This document shows, piece by piece, positions 15,834 through 26,490 of a DNA stretch of 64,000 nucleotides. Position 1 is the first letter of the stretch. Each line of letters begins with the position of its first letter. Source of the DNA: Streptomyces varsoviensis (GTDB lineage Bacteria > Actinomycetota > Actinomycetes > Streptomycetales > Streptomycetaceae); NCBI RefSeq assembly GCF_000718635.1, contig NZ_JOBF01000013.1, positions 372,001 through 436,000 on the forward strand. Direction: 5' to 3'. A program made the translations under genes and the position numbers. The notes below the pieces were generated by a model that saw nothing but the letters and a program-made list of their open reading frames with translations, was not told where the DNA came from and searched no databases.

Positions 15834-18800
15834 TCAGGGCTGGGCCGGGGCCGAGTGTGGCGCGGCCTCTCTTGCTGCCGCGCGGCGGTCGTAGCGCGCT
15901 GCCGCGAGGGCGAGGACTGTTCCGTAGACGCTGAGTACGAGGGCCATCAGGCCGTAGTACAGGGGCGGGAGTGCTGTCATGCCGAGGAGGGGGGCGAGGG
16001 GGGAGAGGGGGAGGGTGAGGGCCAGGACGGCGAGGGCGGCGGTGGCCGCGCGTACCGGCGGGGAGGCGCGGCGGCCGCTGCGCAGGAGCAGGATGACGAG
16101 GGCCTGCGTGAGCAGGTTCTCCGTGAACCACCCGGCGTGGAACGCCTCCTGGCCCGAGCCATGGGCCAGGGCGGGTACGGCCAGCGCCAGGACCGCGAAG
16201 GTCGCGAGGTCCGCGCAGGCGTTCAGCACGCCGAAGCCGGAGACGAAGCGGGTCAGGGCGCGCGGCCGCAGCACGGTGGGCCGGAGGTGCGCGCCGGGGC
16301 CCGGGCGGTCGAAGGCCAGCGCGAGCTGCGCGGCGTCGAAGCAGAGGTTCTGCACGAGCACCTGCGCCGGGAGCATCGGCAGGAACGGCAGCAACAGCCC
16401 GGCCACGAGCATCGCTATGACGTTGCCGAAGTTCGAGGACAGCGTGATCCGCAGGTAGGCCGCGATGTTCACCGTCGAACGGCGGCCGGTGACGATCGCC
16501 CGGTCGAGCGAGGTCAGGTCCTTCGAGGCGAGGACGACATCGGCCGCCTCCCGCGTCACGTCCACCGCGTCGCGCGGGCAGATCCCGACATCGGCGGCGT
16601 GCAGCGCGGCCAGGTCGTTCACGCCGTCGCCCAGGAACCCCGTGGTGCGCCCGGCGGACCGCAGCGCCGCCACCACCCGCGCCTTGTGCTCGGGCGAGCA
16701 GCGCGCGAAGACGGTCGTACGGCCCGCCAGTTCGGCGAGCGCCGCGTCGTCCGACGCGTCGATACGGGCCGCCGTGACCACCTCGCCGGGCTCCAGGCCC
16801 AGGTCGCGGCAGGCGCGGGCCGCCGTGCCCGGATGGTCGCCGGTGAGGACCTTGACGTCGACGCCGCGCTGGGCGAGGACGGCCAGCGCGTCGGCGGCGG
16901 TCGGCGCGGGGGTGTCGCGCAGGCAGACGAAGCCGATGAAGGTGAGACCGCGTTCGTCGGCGGTCGTGTACGGGCGGCTGCGCGCGGGCCGTTCGGCGAC
17001 CGCCACGGCCAGCACCCGCAGCCCGTCGGCCGCGCTCTCCTCGGCCAGCCGCAGCAACCGCGCCCGCTCCGTCTCGTCGAGCACCCGCCCCCGGGCGGGG
17101 ATCACCCGCTCCACGCGCCCGTCCCCGACGACCCGGAGCAGCCCCGGGCCCGAGCCCGTACTGTCGGCGTGCTCCGGACCGTACGGGCGTCCCACCATGC
17201 CGCCGTCGTCGTCCGGCGCCCGTAGTCCGCTGCCGCGTTCCGCGTCGTATGCGCGTACGGCACCGTCGCCCTCGTCGTCGCCGGGCCGGTACCCGTCGTG
17301 TGCCTCCACGCCGTACGGGCGCGAACCGCCTCCGCTCTCGGCCGGGGCCGCCTCGTACGGACGTGGCGGGCCCTCGTGGGCGTCCCGGCCGGGCTGCGGC
17401 GGGGCGATGGTCCGGATGTCCGTACGGGGGCGGCCGTCCTCGCAGCCGATCGCGCGGCCGGTGCCGGGGCCGGCGGCGCCTTCGTCCGGGGCGCGCCCCG
17501 GACCCGCGGGGCTCGGCGCGACGTGTGAGCAGCGCTCCAGGACGTTTTCGACGGCGCCCTTGACGACGAGCGCGACCTGGCCCGTACGGCCGCCGGGCGC
17601 GCGGACGACGGCGGTCGACAGGCGGCGGGCGGCGTCGAAGGGGAGGGCGTCGAGGCCGGTGGTGTCGTCGGCGGTCGAGCCGCGCTCCTCGTCGGCGTCG
17701 AGGATGGCCTCGTCGAGGGCGTCGGGGGCGGGCAGCTCGGCGAGCTGGAGGGTCCACAGGGCGTTGACGGCGGCCCAGTGGAGCACGTCCGGGTCGGGCG
17801 CGCCGTCCGCGCCCACGGCGCGGTCGACGGCGGGGCGGTCCTGGGTGAGGGTGCCCGTCTTGTCGATGCACAGGACATCGGCCGCGCCGAGGTCGTGCAG
17901 GGCGGGCAGCCGCCGCACGATGACCTCGCCGCCCCGCGCGAGCCGGGCGGCGCCGCGCGCCAGCGCCGTCGTCACGATGACCGGCAGCATCTCCGGTGTG
18001 AGGCCGACCGCGACCGCCACCGCGAACGGCAGCGTCTCCATGCCGCGCCCCCGCACCAGCGCGTTGACCAGCAGCACCAGCGGCGCGGTGAGCAGCATGA
18101 AGCGGATGAGGGTCCAGGAGATCCCGTTCACCGAGCGGTCGAACGCGGTCGCCGGCCGCTGCCGCCGGTGGCTGTACGTACTGGAGAAGACGGTGTCCGA
18201 GCCGGTGGCGACGACCAGCGCCGTGCCGCTGCCGGAGGCGACGCTGCTGCCCTGGAAGCACAGATGGGGCTGGTCGAAGGGGACGGCGTCCGCGGTGCCG
18301 GGGGCGCCCACGTGCCCGGCGGAGGGAGGCGGCGTGGCGCCCGTACCCCCGGCGGCGTCCGGCGCGTGCTTCGCCACGGGCACGGACTCGCCCGTCAGCG
18401 CCGCCTGGTGCACGGTGAGCCCGGTCGCCCGCAGCAGCCGTACGTCGGCGGGGACGAGGTCGCCGGGGCCGAGCCGGATCACGTCGCCCGGCACCAGCTC
18501 GTCGACGGGCAGTTCGCGGACGCGCGGCGCGGCCGACTCCGCCGCCTCGGCTGCCTCGTCGCCCTGGGCCGCCTTGTCCGGGCGGCGCTGCACCGTCGCG
18601 GTGGTGGCGACCAGACTGCGCAGCGCCGCCGCCGACCGGTCCGCGCGGTGCTCGCCGGTGGAGCGCAGCGCGCAGCTCACCGTGACCAGCACCGCGATCA
18701 CCAGGGACGTGCCCCAGGAGGCCGCGGTCGCGGAGATCAGGCCGAGGCACAGCAGGACGGCGGTGAACGGGTCGCGCAGGCTGCGCGCGAAGCGGCGCGG

Positions 18801-19010
18801 CCAGGAGGTGGGGCGTCGGCCCGGCACCGTGTTGCCGCCGTACAGCGCGAGCCGTTCCTCGGCCTCGGACTCCAGCAGCCCGCGCGGCCCGCTCTCCAGG
18901 GCGCGCAGCGCCTGGAGCGTGCTGCCCGCGCCCCTGGTCCGGATGGCCGCGGTCCGTGCGGTCGAGCTCGGGGAACCGGGGCCGGCGACGGCCTCAGGCA
19001 CCCAGGCCAC
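15834..19010 (-). CDS. Magnesium-translocating P-type ATPase (MgtA/P3B-like) with a large disordered insert
   Basis: Imports a divalent cation, expected to be Mg2+, at the cost of ATP. The phosphorylation motif DKTGTLT starts at D383, the actuator loop TGES lies at 206-209, VGLTPEMLP at about 335-343 is typical of MgtA, and the hinge is FLGDGVNDLAALHAAD. Length is 1058 residues against about 900 usual. The excess is mainly at about residues 498-624 in the nucleotide-binding domain: a Gly/Pro/Asp-rich, RPYG/RPYE-bearing stretch not found in ordinary MgtA. The start overlaps the end of the ArsR gene by 17 bp, which implies translational coupling. Confidence 0.88.
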   Translation of the reverse strand: MAWVPEAVAGPGSPSSTARTAAIRTRGAGSTLQALRALESGPRGLLESEAEERLALYGGNTVPGRRPTSWPRRFARSLRDPFTAVLLCLGLISATAASWGTSLVIAVLVTVSCALRSTGEHRADRSAAALRSLVATTATVQRRPDKAAQGDEAAEAAESAAPRVRELPVDELVPGDVIRLGPGDLVPADVRLLRATGLTVHQAALTGESVPVAKHAPDAAGGTGATPPPSAGHVGAPGTADAVPFDQPHLCFQGSSVASGSGTALVVATGSDTVFSSTYSHRRQRPATAFDRSVNGISWTLIRFMLLTAPLVLLVNALVRGRGMETLPFAVAVAVGLTPEMLPVIVTTALARGAARLARGGEVIVRRLPALHDLGAADVLCIDKTGTLTQDRPAVDRAVGADGAPDPDVLHWAAVNALWTLQLAELPAPDALDEAILDADEERGSTADDTTGLDALPFDAARRLSTAVVRAPGGRTGQVALVVKGAVENVLERCSHVAPSPAGPGRAPDEGAAGPGTGRAIGCEDGRPRTDIRTIAPPQPGRDAHEGPPRPYEAAPAESGGGSRPYGVEAHDGYRPGDDEGDGAVRAYDAERGSGLRAPDDDGGMVGRPYGPEHADSTGSGPGLLRVVGDGRVERVIPARGRVLDETERARLLRLAEESAADGLRVLAVAVAERPARSRPYTTADERGLTFIGFVCLRDTPAPTAADALAVLAQRGVDVKVLTGDHPGTAARACRDLGLEPGEVVTAARIDASDDAALAELAGRTTVFARCSPEHKARVVAALRSAGRTTGFLGDGVNDLAALHAADVGICPRDAVDVTREAADVVLASKDLTSLDRAIVTGRRSTVNIAAYLRITLSSNFGNVIAMLVAGLLLPFLPMLPAQVLVQNLCFDAAQLALAFDRPGPGAHLRPTVLRPRALTRFVSGFGVLNACADLATFAVLALAVPALAHGSGQEAFHAGWFTENLLTQALVILLLRSGRRASPPVRAATAALAVLALTLPLSPLAPLLGMTALPPLYYGLMALVLSVYGTVLALAAARYDRRAAAREAAPHSAPAQP

Positions 19011-19374
19011 GCACGTGCCCGGACCTCGATCCCGCGTCGGTGTCGCGGGCGGCGAGCTGCCCGACCATCAGCCGCACGATGGTCACCACGTTCGGGTCGT
19101 CCACGAGGTAGACCACCCGGCGGCCTTCGCGGCGCGAGCGCACCAGCCCCGCCAGCTTCAGCTTCGCCAGGTGCTGGCTCACGGCGGGCAGCGCGCCGCC
19201 CACCCGCTCGGCGAGCCCGCTGACGTCGCTCTCGCCCTGGGCCAGCGCCCACACGATGTGCAGCCGGGCCGAGGAGGCCAGCAGACCGAAGGCCGCGGCC
19301 GCCTCCGACAGGACGTGGGCGGGCGGGTCCTGCGCGCCTTCCGCGTCCTCGGTTCTCCGGAAGCCTGCCGCCAC
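18994..19374 (-). CDS. ArsR/SmtB-family winged-helix repressor
   Basis: A 126-residue regulator with the ArsR winged helix: ASSARLHIVWALAQGESDVS, then ERVGGALPAVSQHLAKLKLA (recognition helix) and the beta-wing LVRSRREGRRVVYLVDD. It contains no cysteine, so As(III)- or Cd-type thiolate sensing is excluded. The last helix (NVVTIVRLMVGQL) keeps few of the Asp/His residues of alpha-5 sensors. ATG at 19374 is the first in frame. It overlaps the P-type ATPase start by 17 bp and very probably represses its own operon in response to a cation; the signal is inferred. Confidence 0.88.
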   Translation of the reverse strand: MAAGFRRTEDAEGAQDPPAHVLSEAAAAFGLLASSARLHIVWALAQGESDVSGLAERVGGALPAVSQHLAKLKLAGLVRSRREGRRVVYLVDDPNVVTIVRLMVGQLAARDTDAGSRSGHVRGLGA

Positions 19375-19731
19375 TGTCGTTCTCCTGCCCCTGTCGGTCG
19401 GGGCGTCGATGCCGCCCCGAAGGGGTCATTCTAGGCGCCGGTGCGGCTCGCCGTCGTGGGCCGCGGGCTTGCGGCGACGTTCGGGGCGGGGCCTCGGGGC
19501 CTCGGCGCGGGCGGCCGGGAGGTCCGTACTCGGCGTACGCGGCGGGGGCGGGGCGGCCGGGCGGTCGACAGGCGGTGTTCGGCGCGCGCGGCGGGGAAGC
19601 CGGCGCTTACCGCTGAGTAACGATTGGGTCCATGACCCCACTTGCCCCTGCCGCCGCGACAAGCCATGCATGGGGCCCGAGACTTCGGGTAGGCGCGCCA
19701 TCGCTGACATATGAAGGCCAGGGAGGGCGAC

Positions 19732-20586
19732 GTGAATATCGCGGGCGAGACGGTCAGGGCAGTCGCGACGGTGGGCGAGCTGCCGTACATCGAGGAGCCT
19801 GCCGCGGTGGCACCGCGCGACGCACGCGACTTGTCGCGGCTGTTCTTCGACCGTCTCGCGGTGCTGGAGGAGGGGACGGCCGAGTACCAGTACGCGCGCA
19901 ACACCCTCATCGAGATCAACCTCTCCCTCGTGAAGTTCGCCGCCGCCCGCTACCGCAACCGCGCCGACCAGATGGAGGACATCGTCCAGGTCGGCACGAT
20001 CGGCCTCATAAAGGCCATCGACCGGTTCGACCTGAGCCGTGAGGTGGAGTTCACCACCTTCGCCGTGCCGTACATCCTGGGCGAGATCAAGCGCCACTTC
20101 CGCGACACGAGCTGGGCCGTCCACGTGCCGCGCAGGCTCCAGGAGCTGCGGGTGGACCTCGCCAAGGCCGCCGCCGAGCTGGCGCAGCGCCTCGACCACA
20201 CGCCGACCGCCTCGGACCTCGCCGCGCACATGGGGCTCAGCGAGGAAGAGGTCATCGAGGGCATCGTCGCGAGCAACGGCTACACCGCCGGCTCCATCGA
20301 CATGCCCGCCGACGACGCCCCCGAGCAGATGGGCAACGCCCTCGCGGACCGGCTGGGCGAGCTGGACCCGGGGCTGGAGGGCGTCGAGAACGTCACCGCG
20401 CTCAAGCCGCTCCTCGAAGGGCTCGGCGACCGCGACCGGCAGATCCTGCGGATGCGGTTCGGCGGCGAGATGACCCAGTCCGAGATCGGCGAGGAGCTGG
20501 GCATCTCCCAGATGCACGTCTCCCGGCTGCTCTCCCGCATCCTCTCCCGGCTCCGCGCGGGCCTGCTCGCCCAGCCGGCCGCGTAA
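19732..20586 (+). CDS. RNA polymerase sigma factor, SigB/SigF family
   Basis: Second group 3 sigma factor in the window. Region 2 reads MEDIVQVGTIGLIKAIDRFD and EFTTFAVPYILGEIKRHFRD; region 4 reads SEIGEELGISQMHVSRLLS. It lacks the His/Gln-rich head of the sigma factor at 1547. GTG at 19732 has AGGGAGGG five bases upstream and gives 284 residues; an ATG at 19711 would add seven. No anti-sigma gene is adjacent. The nearest RsbW-like proteins are encoded at 2481 and 24299, so cross-regulation is possible but unproven. A long hairpin follows the stop codon. Confidence 0.88.
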   Translation: MNIAGETVRAVATVGELPYIEEPAAVAPRDARDLSRLFFDRLAVLEEGTAEYQYARNTLIEINLSLVKFAAARYRNRADQMEDIVQVGTIGLIKAIDRFDLSREVEFTTFAVPYILGEIKRHFRDTSWAVHVPRRLQELRVDLAKAAAELAQRLDHTPTASDLAAHMGLSEEEVIEGIVASNGYTAGSIDMPADDAPEQMGNALADRLGELDPGLEGVENVTALKPLLEGLGDRDRQILRMRFGGEMTQSEIGEELGISQMHVSRLLSRILSRLRAGLLAQPAA

Positions 20587-20675
20587 GCCCGTAGTGCCCG
20601 GACGGTCGCGTTAGCCCTTCGTAGGCCCGTAGCGCCCGGTCGGCCGCGTAGGCCCGTAGCGTCAGCGCGCCTTGT

Positions 20676-20718
20676 GCCGCCGCCCTCCTCGCGTCCGCTT
20701 CGCGAGGAGGGCGGCGGC
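20676..20718. terminator. Perfect 18-bp hairpin between convergent genes
   Basis: The arms at 20676-20693 and 20701-20718 match over 18 bp around a 7-base loop (TCCGCTT). It lies between the sigma factor and the convergent membrane protein and is symmetrical enough to stop transcription from both sides. Confidence 0.88.
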
Positions 20719-20728
20719 GGAACCCTTG

Positions 20729-21094
20729 TTACCGCTCCGAGGCGGGGTGCGTACGGGCGGCGCGGCGCAGGGTGATGATGAGCGCGGCCGACGCGGCGAC
20801 GATCAGGGCGACGAAGCCGGGGTGGATGTCCTTGGACAGGCTCTCCGCGCCGTCGGGGCGTACCAGCCACACCACGAGCGGGATCGCGAAGGCGGCGGCC
20901 AGTATCCCCGCCGCCCCGCGCACCGCCCCGTCGCGGACGCGGGTGAAGGCGGCGATCAGGGCGATGACGACCGGTACGGACGCGAGCAGCGCGAACTCCC
21001 CGAGGACCATGATCGGGACCGCCCACGCGCTGACGGTCGCCGCCCGGGGGACGCGGGGGTCGGTGCCGGTGGGGGTCATGGACGGTGCTGACAT
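20729..21094 (-). CDS. Small integral membrane protein
   Basis: A 121-residue protein with four hydrophobic segments, at about residues 20-35, 37-52, 60-78 and 93-110 (VSAWAVPIMVLGEFALLASV, GILAAAFAIPLVVWLV, GFVALIVAASAALIITL). A short polar N-terminus precedes them. ATG at 21094 follows CGAGGAG at good distance. No motif hints at transport or enzyme activity. An AT-rich region with repeated GTTAG/CTAAC words lies upstream, so expression is likely regulated by a DNA-binding protein not identified here. Confidence 0.8.
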   Translation of the reverse strand: MSAPSMTPTGTDPRVPRAATVSAWAVPIMVLGEFALLASVPVVIALIAAFTRVRDGAVRGAAGILAAAFAIPLVVWLVRPDGAESLSKDIHPGFVALIVAASAALIITLRRAARTHPASER

Positions 21095-21188
21095 GACGAT
21101 CTCCTCGGGTGCGAGTGGCCGCCGCGCCCAGGCGGGTGGGGTGGGATGGGCGGTGGGATGGCGTCGCGACACCGGGTCGGTGAGTTGT

Positions 21189-21298
21189 CGGTTAGTCGCT
21201 ATGCCCTTAGTTAGAAGTTATAACTAAGCCGAGTGGGCCCCGTCAAGAGTTTTCGCTACACCCTCTAACTGGAGTTTGAGGTTCATAAACTAACGAGA
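21189..21298. promoter_or_regulatory. AT-rich cluster of GTTAG/CTAAC half-sites
   Basis: Five GTTAG or CTAAC words occur in 110 bp. Two of them form an inverted repeat, CTTAGTTA (21206-21213) and TAACTAAG (21221-21228), around seven bases. A second imperfect dyad is GTTTGAGGTTCATAAAC. This is the most AT-rich patch for kilobases and precedes the membrane-protein gene at 21094. It looks like an operator array for a dimeric repressor. Confidence 0.5.
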
Positions 21299-21310
21299 CT
21301 CGGGCTGGGA

Positions 21311-22243
21311 CTAGGGCCGAGCCTCGGACCAAGGCCCGGGCGGCGGATTCTCAGGCGGCTCGCAAGCGCGCAGCGCGTCCAGCACCACCCGCACCGCCGC
21401 GCGCGGGGGCGACCCGCGGCGGACGGCCGCCGTGATCGTGCGCGTCACCGGCGTAGCCAGCTCCCTGGTGGCCACGCGGTAGCGGCTGTGGTCGACGGCC
21501 AGGCCCGGCAGCAGCGCGATCGACAGCCCGGCCTCGACGTGCTGAAGGGTCATCATGTAGTTGCTGAACCGGCCCACCACCCGCGGCTCGAACCGCGACT
21601 GGCGGCACAGCCGCAGCGCGAGATTGGCCATGTACGACTGGGGCACGTCGAACGCCCACGGCTCGTCCGCGAAGGCCGCGATGTCCACGGCCCCGCCCCG
21701 CGCCGCGGGGTGCCCGGGCGGCAGCACCAGCCGGATCGGGTCCGTGGCCAGCGGCACGAAGTCGAGGTCCGGGCCCAGCGGCAGCTCGTCGAAGTCGGTG
21801 GTCGTGATGACGATGTCCGCGTCGCCGCCGCGCAGCGCGGGCAGGCTGGCGTGCGGCTCCAGCTCCAGCAGCTCCACGTCGAGGTGTGGGTACGCGCGGG
21901 CCAGCCGGGTCACCGCCGGCACGGCCATCGTGTGGATCGCGCTCTGGAACGACGCCAGGCGCACCAGCCCCGCCGGCTCCTCGCCGAACCCGCGCAGCTC
22001 CGCCTCGACCCCCTCCATGTGGTCGAGGATCGCCCGCGCCCGCCGCGCCAGGATCACCCCCGCCGGGGTCAGCCGCACCCGGCGCCCCGTGCGTTCCAGC
22101 AACTGCGTACGGGTCTCGGCCTCCAACACGGCGAGCTGCTGCGACACGCTCGACGGGCTCATATTGGCGGCCTGGGCCACCGCCCGGACCGTGCCCAGCG
22201 TGTCCAGCCTGCTCAGCAGCCGCAGCCGCCAGGGGTTCATCAT
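21311..22243 (-). CDS. LysR-family regulator, DgdR-like
   Basis: Residues about 1-60 form the LysR HTH (LRLLSRLDTLGTVRAVAQAA, SPSSVSQQLAVLEAE); the rest is a periplasmic-binding-like effector domain. It is divergent from the dialkylglycine decarboxylase gene, the same arrangement as dgdR and dgdA of Burkholderia, where DgdR represses dgdA until 2-methylalanine is present. Regulation of the neighbour here is inferred from this. Start ATG is 22243 or 22240. There is no ribosome site, and a GATAAT -10-like box lies about seven bases upstream, so the message may be leaderless. Confidence 0.85.
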   Translation of the reverse strand: MMNPWRLRLLSRLDTLGTVRAVAQAANMSPSSVSQQLAVLEAETRTQLLERTGRRVRLTPAGVILARRARAILDHMEGVEAELRGFGEEPAGLVRLASFQSAIHTMAVPAVTRLARAYPHLDVELLELEPHASLPALRGGDADIVITTTDFDELPLGPDLDFVPLATDPIRLVLPPGHPAARGGAVDIAAFADEPWAFDVPQSYMANLALRLCRQSRFEPRVVGRFSNYMMTLQHVEAGLSIALLPGLAVDHSRYRVATRELATPVTRTITAAVRRGSPPRAAVRVVLDALRACEPPENPPPGPWSEARP

Positions 22244-22359
22244 CCGGGCATTATCCGGTCGCCGTCGTGCGGGTGGTGCGGCTCGCTGTCGGGCGGCTTG
22301 TACGGCCGAGGCTCGTACGGCTTGTACGGCGGAGCCGAACAGGACGGGCGGAATCGTGA

Positions 22360-23760
<1,401 letters not shown>

Positions 23761-24298
23761 CCAGGCGCTGACGCTGGTCTTTGAGCGGCGGCCACTGTGG
23801 GCCGGCTCCCGAGCGCCGGGCGCTGAGGGCCCCGGCCCCGAGCGCCGGGCGCGGACGGTCGCCGGCCCCGAGTGCCGGGCGCTGAGGGTCGGCCCGAGCG
23901 TCGACCGCTCAGGGCCGCCGGCCCTGAGCGCCGGGCGCCCAGAGAGGTTCGCGGCCCGCGTTCGCCCTGAGCCCGTGCCGCTGTCCTGGACCCGTACGCC
24001 CGCCCCTGGCCCGTACCCCTACGGGCGGGGGCGGACGAGGCACGGTAGTAGCGTCCCCGGCTCGGGCCGGTCACGCGCCTCGCGTCCGCACGGGCCTCAT
24101 GCCCGTTACGCGCGTACGGGCCGTACGCCCGCCGCGCTATAGCGGCAGGGCCTCACGCGCGTAACGGGTCTGCCGCCCGTACGCCGCCGCGCCATAGGGG
24201 CACGGCCTCACGCCCGTAACGGACCTACCGCCCGTCGTAACAGACCTACCGCCCGTACTCCCGCGGTGCCCGCACCGCTCAGCGGCCGTACCGCTCGC
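23761..24298. repeat. 538-bp intergenic region filled with degenerate repeats
   Basis: The left half (about 23795-23950) repeats GAGCGCCGGGCGCTGAGG-like units, interleaved with GGCCCCGAG. The right half (about 24095-24260) repeats units of roughly 50 bp containing CCTCACGC, CGTAACGG, CTACCGCCCGTACG and CCGCGC. No gene was recognised. The region separates the convergent dgdA and ATP-binding protein genes. Confidence 0.75.
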
Positions 24299-24742
24299 TC
24301 ATTGCCCCAGCGGCTGGATCGCCAGTTCTCCGGTGTCGCGGAAAGCGTCGGCTCCCTCCGCCGGCTGCGGTATGCCCGTCGGGGAGGGGCGCAGCCAGGT
24401 CGCGCGGACCGTTTTGCCCGCCGCGTGCGGGGCCACTTCGAGGCAGGTCGCCAGCCGCTGCACCATGTGCCAGCCGAGCCCGCCGCCCCCGCCGAGGTCC
24501 GGCGCGCGCGGTACGGGCGGGGCGGGGCTGGAGTCGTCGATCTCCAGCACCAGCCGGCTCTGGCAGGCCCGCAGGCACAGCCGCCACCAGCCGGAGGTGT
24601 GCCGGATGGCGTTGGTGACCAGCTCCGAGACGACCAGCATCACCGCGTCCCGGTCCGCCCAGGGGCAGTCGCTGGCCAGGAACTCCGCCGCGGCGAGGCG
24701 GGCCCCAGCGGCGTCGGACTGCTGGGACTCCATGACCACCAT
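24299..24742 (-). CDS. RsbW-like ATP-binding protein (HATPase_c_2)
   Basis: A 147-residue stand-alone GHKL ATPase domain of the anti-sigma regulatory kinase type. The N-box helix is VVSELVTNAIRHT, the G1 motif LEIDDSS and the G2 loop GGGGGLGWHMVQRLA. Streptomyces carry dozens of these orphan proteins; some bind sigma factors, most have no known partner. ATG at 24742 is chosen because AGAGGCGGCGG precedes it; a TTG at 24781 could add 13 residues. No sigma factor or STAS gene is adjacent, so the partner is unknown. Confidence 0.85.
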   Translation of the reverse strand: MVVMESQQSDAAGARLAAAEFLASDCPWADRDAVMLVVSELVTNAIRHTSGWWRLCLRACQSRLVLEIDDSSPAPPVPRAPDLGGGGGLGWHMVQRLATCLEVAPHAAGKTVRATWLRPSPTGIPQPAEGADAFRDTGELAIQPLGQ

Positions 24743-24933
24743 GTCCCGCCGCCTCTTCTCTTCCGCCGAAAACTCGTTCAAGGGATTCTCACCCGAGGAA
24801 CGCTTACCCAGCGATCAGCGGCTCATGAGCACATCCGGAGGACGAGGGTATGCGCAGTGCGCTCTCGACGGAACCGCGGATTCGCTGGACCGTGGAGGGA
24901 AGGCGGAGGGAAGCTGCGGAGGAGGCGGTCACG

Positions 24934-26343
24934 ATGGACCGTACGGACCCTGGAAACCCGTATTTGAGCGGCCTGTACGCGCCGGTGGGCGAGGAGGTCA
25001 CGGCCCGGGAGCTGCCCGTCACCGGGCATGTGCCCGACGCGCTGAACGGACGGTACCTCCGCAACGGGCCCAACCCGATGGAGGTGGCGGACCCGGCCGC
25101 CCACCACTGGTTCACCGGCCAGGGGATGGTGCACGGCGTACGGCTGCGCGGCGGCCGGGCCGAGTGGTACCGCAACCGCTGGGTCCGCAGCGACGCCGTG
25201 GCCCTGCGGCTCGGCGAGAAGGTGCCGCACGGCCCGCGCCACCTCGACACGGACGCGGCGCCCAACACGCACATCCTCCGCTTCGCCGGCCGCTACCTGG
25301 CGACGGTCGAGGGCGGCCCGCTGCCGTACGAGCTGGACGGCGAGCTGAACACCATCGGCCCGCACGACTTCGGCGGCACCCTCCGGGGCGGCTTCGCCGC
25401 GCACACCGTCCTCGACCCGGCCAACGGCGAGCTGCACGCGGTGGCGTACTGCTGGGCGTACCCGTATGTGACGTACCTCGTCATCGGCGCCGACGGGCGG
25501 GTACGGCGATCGGTGGACGTCCCCGTCGAGGGGCGGCCGATGATGCACGACTTCTCGCTCACCGACTCCCACGTGCTCCTGTACGACCTGCCCGTCGTCT
25601 TCAGCGCCCAGGCGGCGGCCGACGGCACGGGCATCCCCTACGTCTGGGACCCCGAGCGGCAGCCCCGGCTAGGCGTGCTGCCGCGCGACGGCGACGCGGC
25701 GGACGTCCGCTGGCTGGAGATCGACCCCTGCTTCGTCTTCCACCCGATGAACGCGTACGAGGAGGACGGCCGCATCACCGTCCGCCTCGCCCGCTACGAC
25801 CGGCTCTTCGGCAAGGGCAGCGCGGGCCCCGACGAGTCGCCGCCGCTGCTGGAGCGGTGGACCGTCGACCTCGCCGCGGGGTCCGTGGCGTGCGAGCGGC
25901 TCGACGACCGGCCGATGGAGTTCCCGCGCGTGGACCCGCGCCGGCACACCCTGCCGCACCGCTACGGCTACGGCGTCGTGGCCCCGGCGGAGGGCTACGC
26001 GGGCGCCGCCGCCCGCCTGCACCTCAGCGGACAGGAGGTGCCGGTAGCCAACCGCCGGGTGGGCGCGGGGCTGGTCAAGTACGACCTGGAGCGCGGCACC
26101 AGCGAGGTCCGCCACAACGCGCCGGGGGAGGACAGCGGCGAGGCCGTCTTCGTGCCCGCCGGACCGGACTCCGCCGAGGACGACGGCTGGCTCCTGTCGT
26201 ACGTCTTCGACCCCGAGCGCGGCGCCAGCGATCTCGTCATCCTCGACGCGCGCGACATCACGGGCGACCCGGTGGCCCGGGTGCACCTGCCGGTACGGGT
26301 CCCCGTCGGCTTCCACGGGAACTGGGTGCCGGACGCGGGGTGA
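24934..26343 (+). CDS. Carotenoid cleavage oxygenase (RPE65/ACO family)
   Basis: Non-haem Fe(II) dioxygenase that cleaves a double bond of a carotenoid or stilbene-like substrate. The four iron histidines fit H157 (GFAAHTVLD), H205 (PMMHDFSLT), H270 (FVFHPMNAYEE) and H461 (GFHGNW). The family N-terminus GRYLRNGPNPM and HWFTGQGMVHG are present. 469 residues, normal for the family. ATG at 24934 follows GGAGGAGG with an 8-bp gap; an ATG-like start at 24850 is weaker. No carotenoid biosynthesis gene lies in the window, so the substrate is unclear. Confidence 0.92.
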   Translation: MDRTDPGNPYLSGLYAPVGEEVTARELPVTGHVPDALNGRYLRNGPNPMEVADPAAHHWFTGQGMVHGVRLRGGRAEWYRNRWVRSDAVALRLGEKVPHGPRHLDTDAAPNTHILRFAGRYLATVEGGPLPYELDGELNTIGPHDFGGTLRGGFAAHTVLDPANGELHAVAYCWAYPYVTYLVIGADGRVRRSVDVPVEGRPMMHDFSLTDSHVLLYDLPVVFSAQAAADGTGIPYVWDPERQPRLGVLPRDGDAADVRWLEIDPCFVFHPMNAYEEDGRITVRLARYDRLFGKGSAGPDESPPLLERWTVDLAAGSVACERLDDRPMEFPRVDPRRHTLPHRYGYGVVAPAEGYAGAAARLHLSGQEVPVANRRVGAGLVKYDLERGTSEVRHNAPGEDSGEAVFVPAGPDSAEDDGWLLSYVFDPERGASDLVILDARDITGDPVARVHLPVRVPVGFHGNWVPDAG

Positions 26344-26490
26344 CGGATCGCCTGAAGCCGGCGGCACGGGGCCATGGGCGCTATTTCCTCAACGTCCTTG
26401 CGTTGAGACCATGTTGGCGACCTGTGGTGCTCGGGCGACGGCCGGGTGCGGCGGTACGGGCGGCAACCGGCGGACCGCGGGCGGGTCTTG

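Noticed and set aside
15709..18750. A 1013-codon open frame on the minus strand
   Set aside because: It is an out-of-frame shadow of the P-type ATPase, composed almost only of Arg/Gly/Pro/Ala with no domain.
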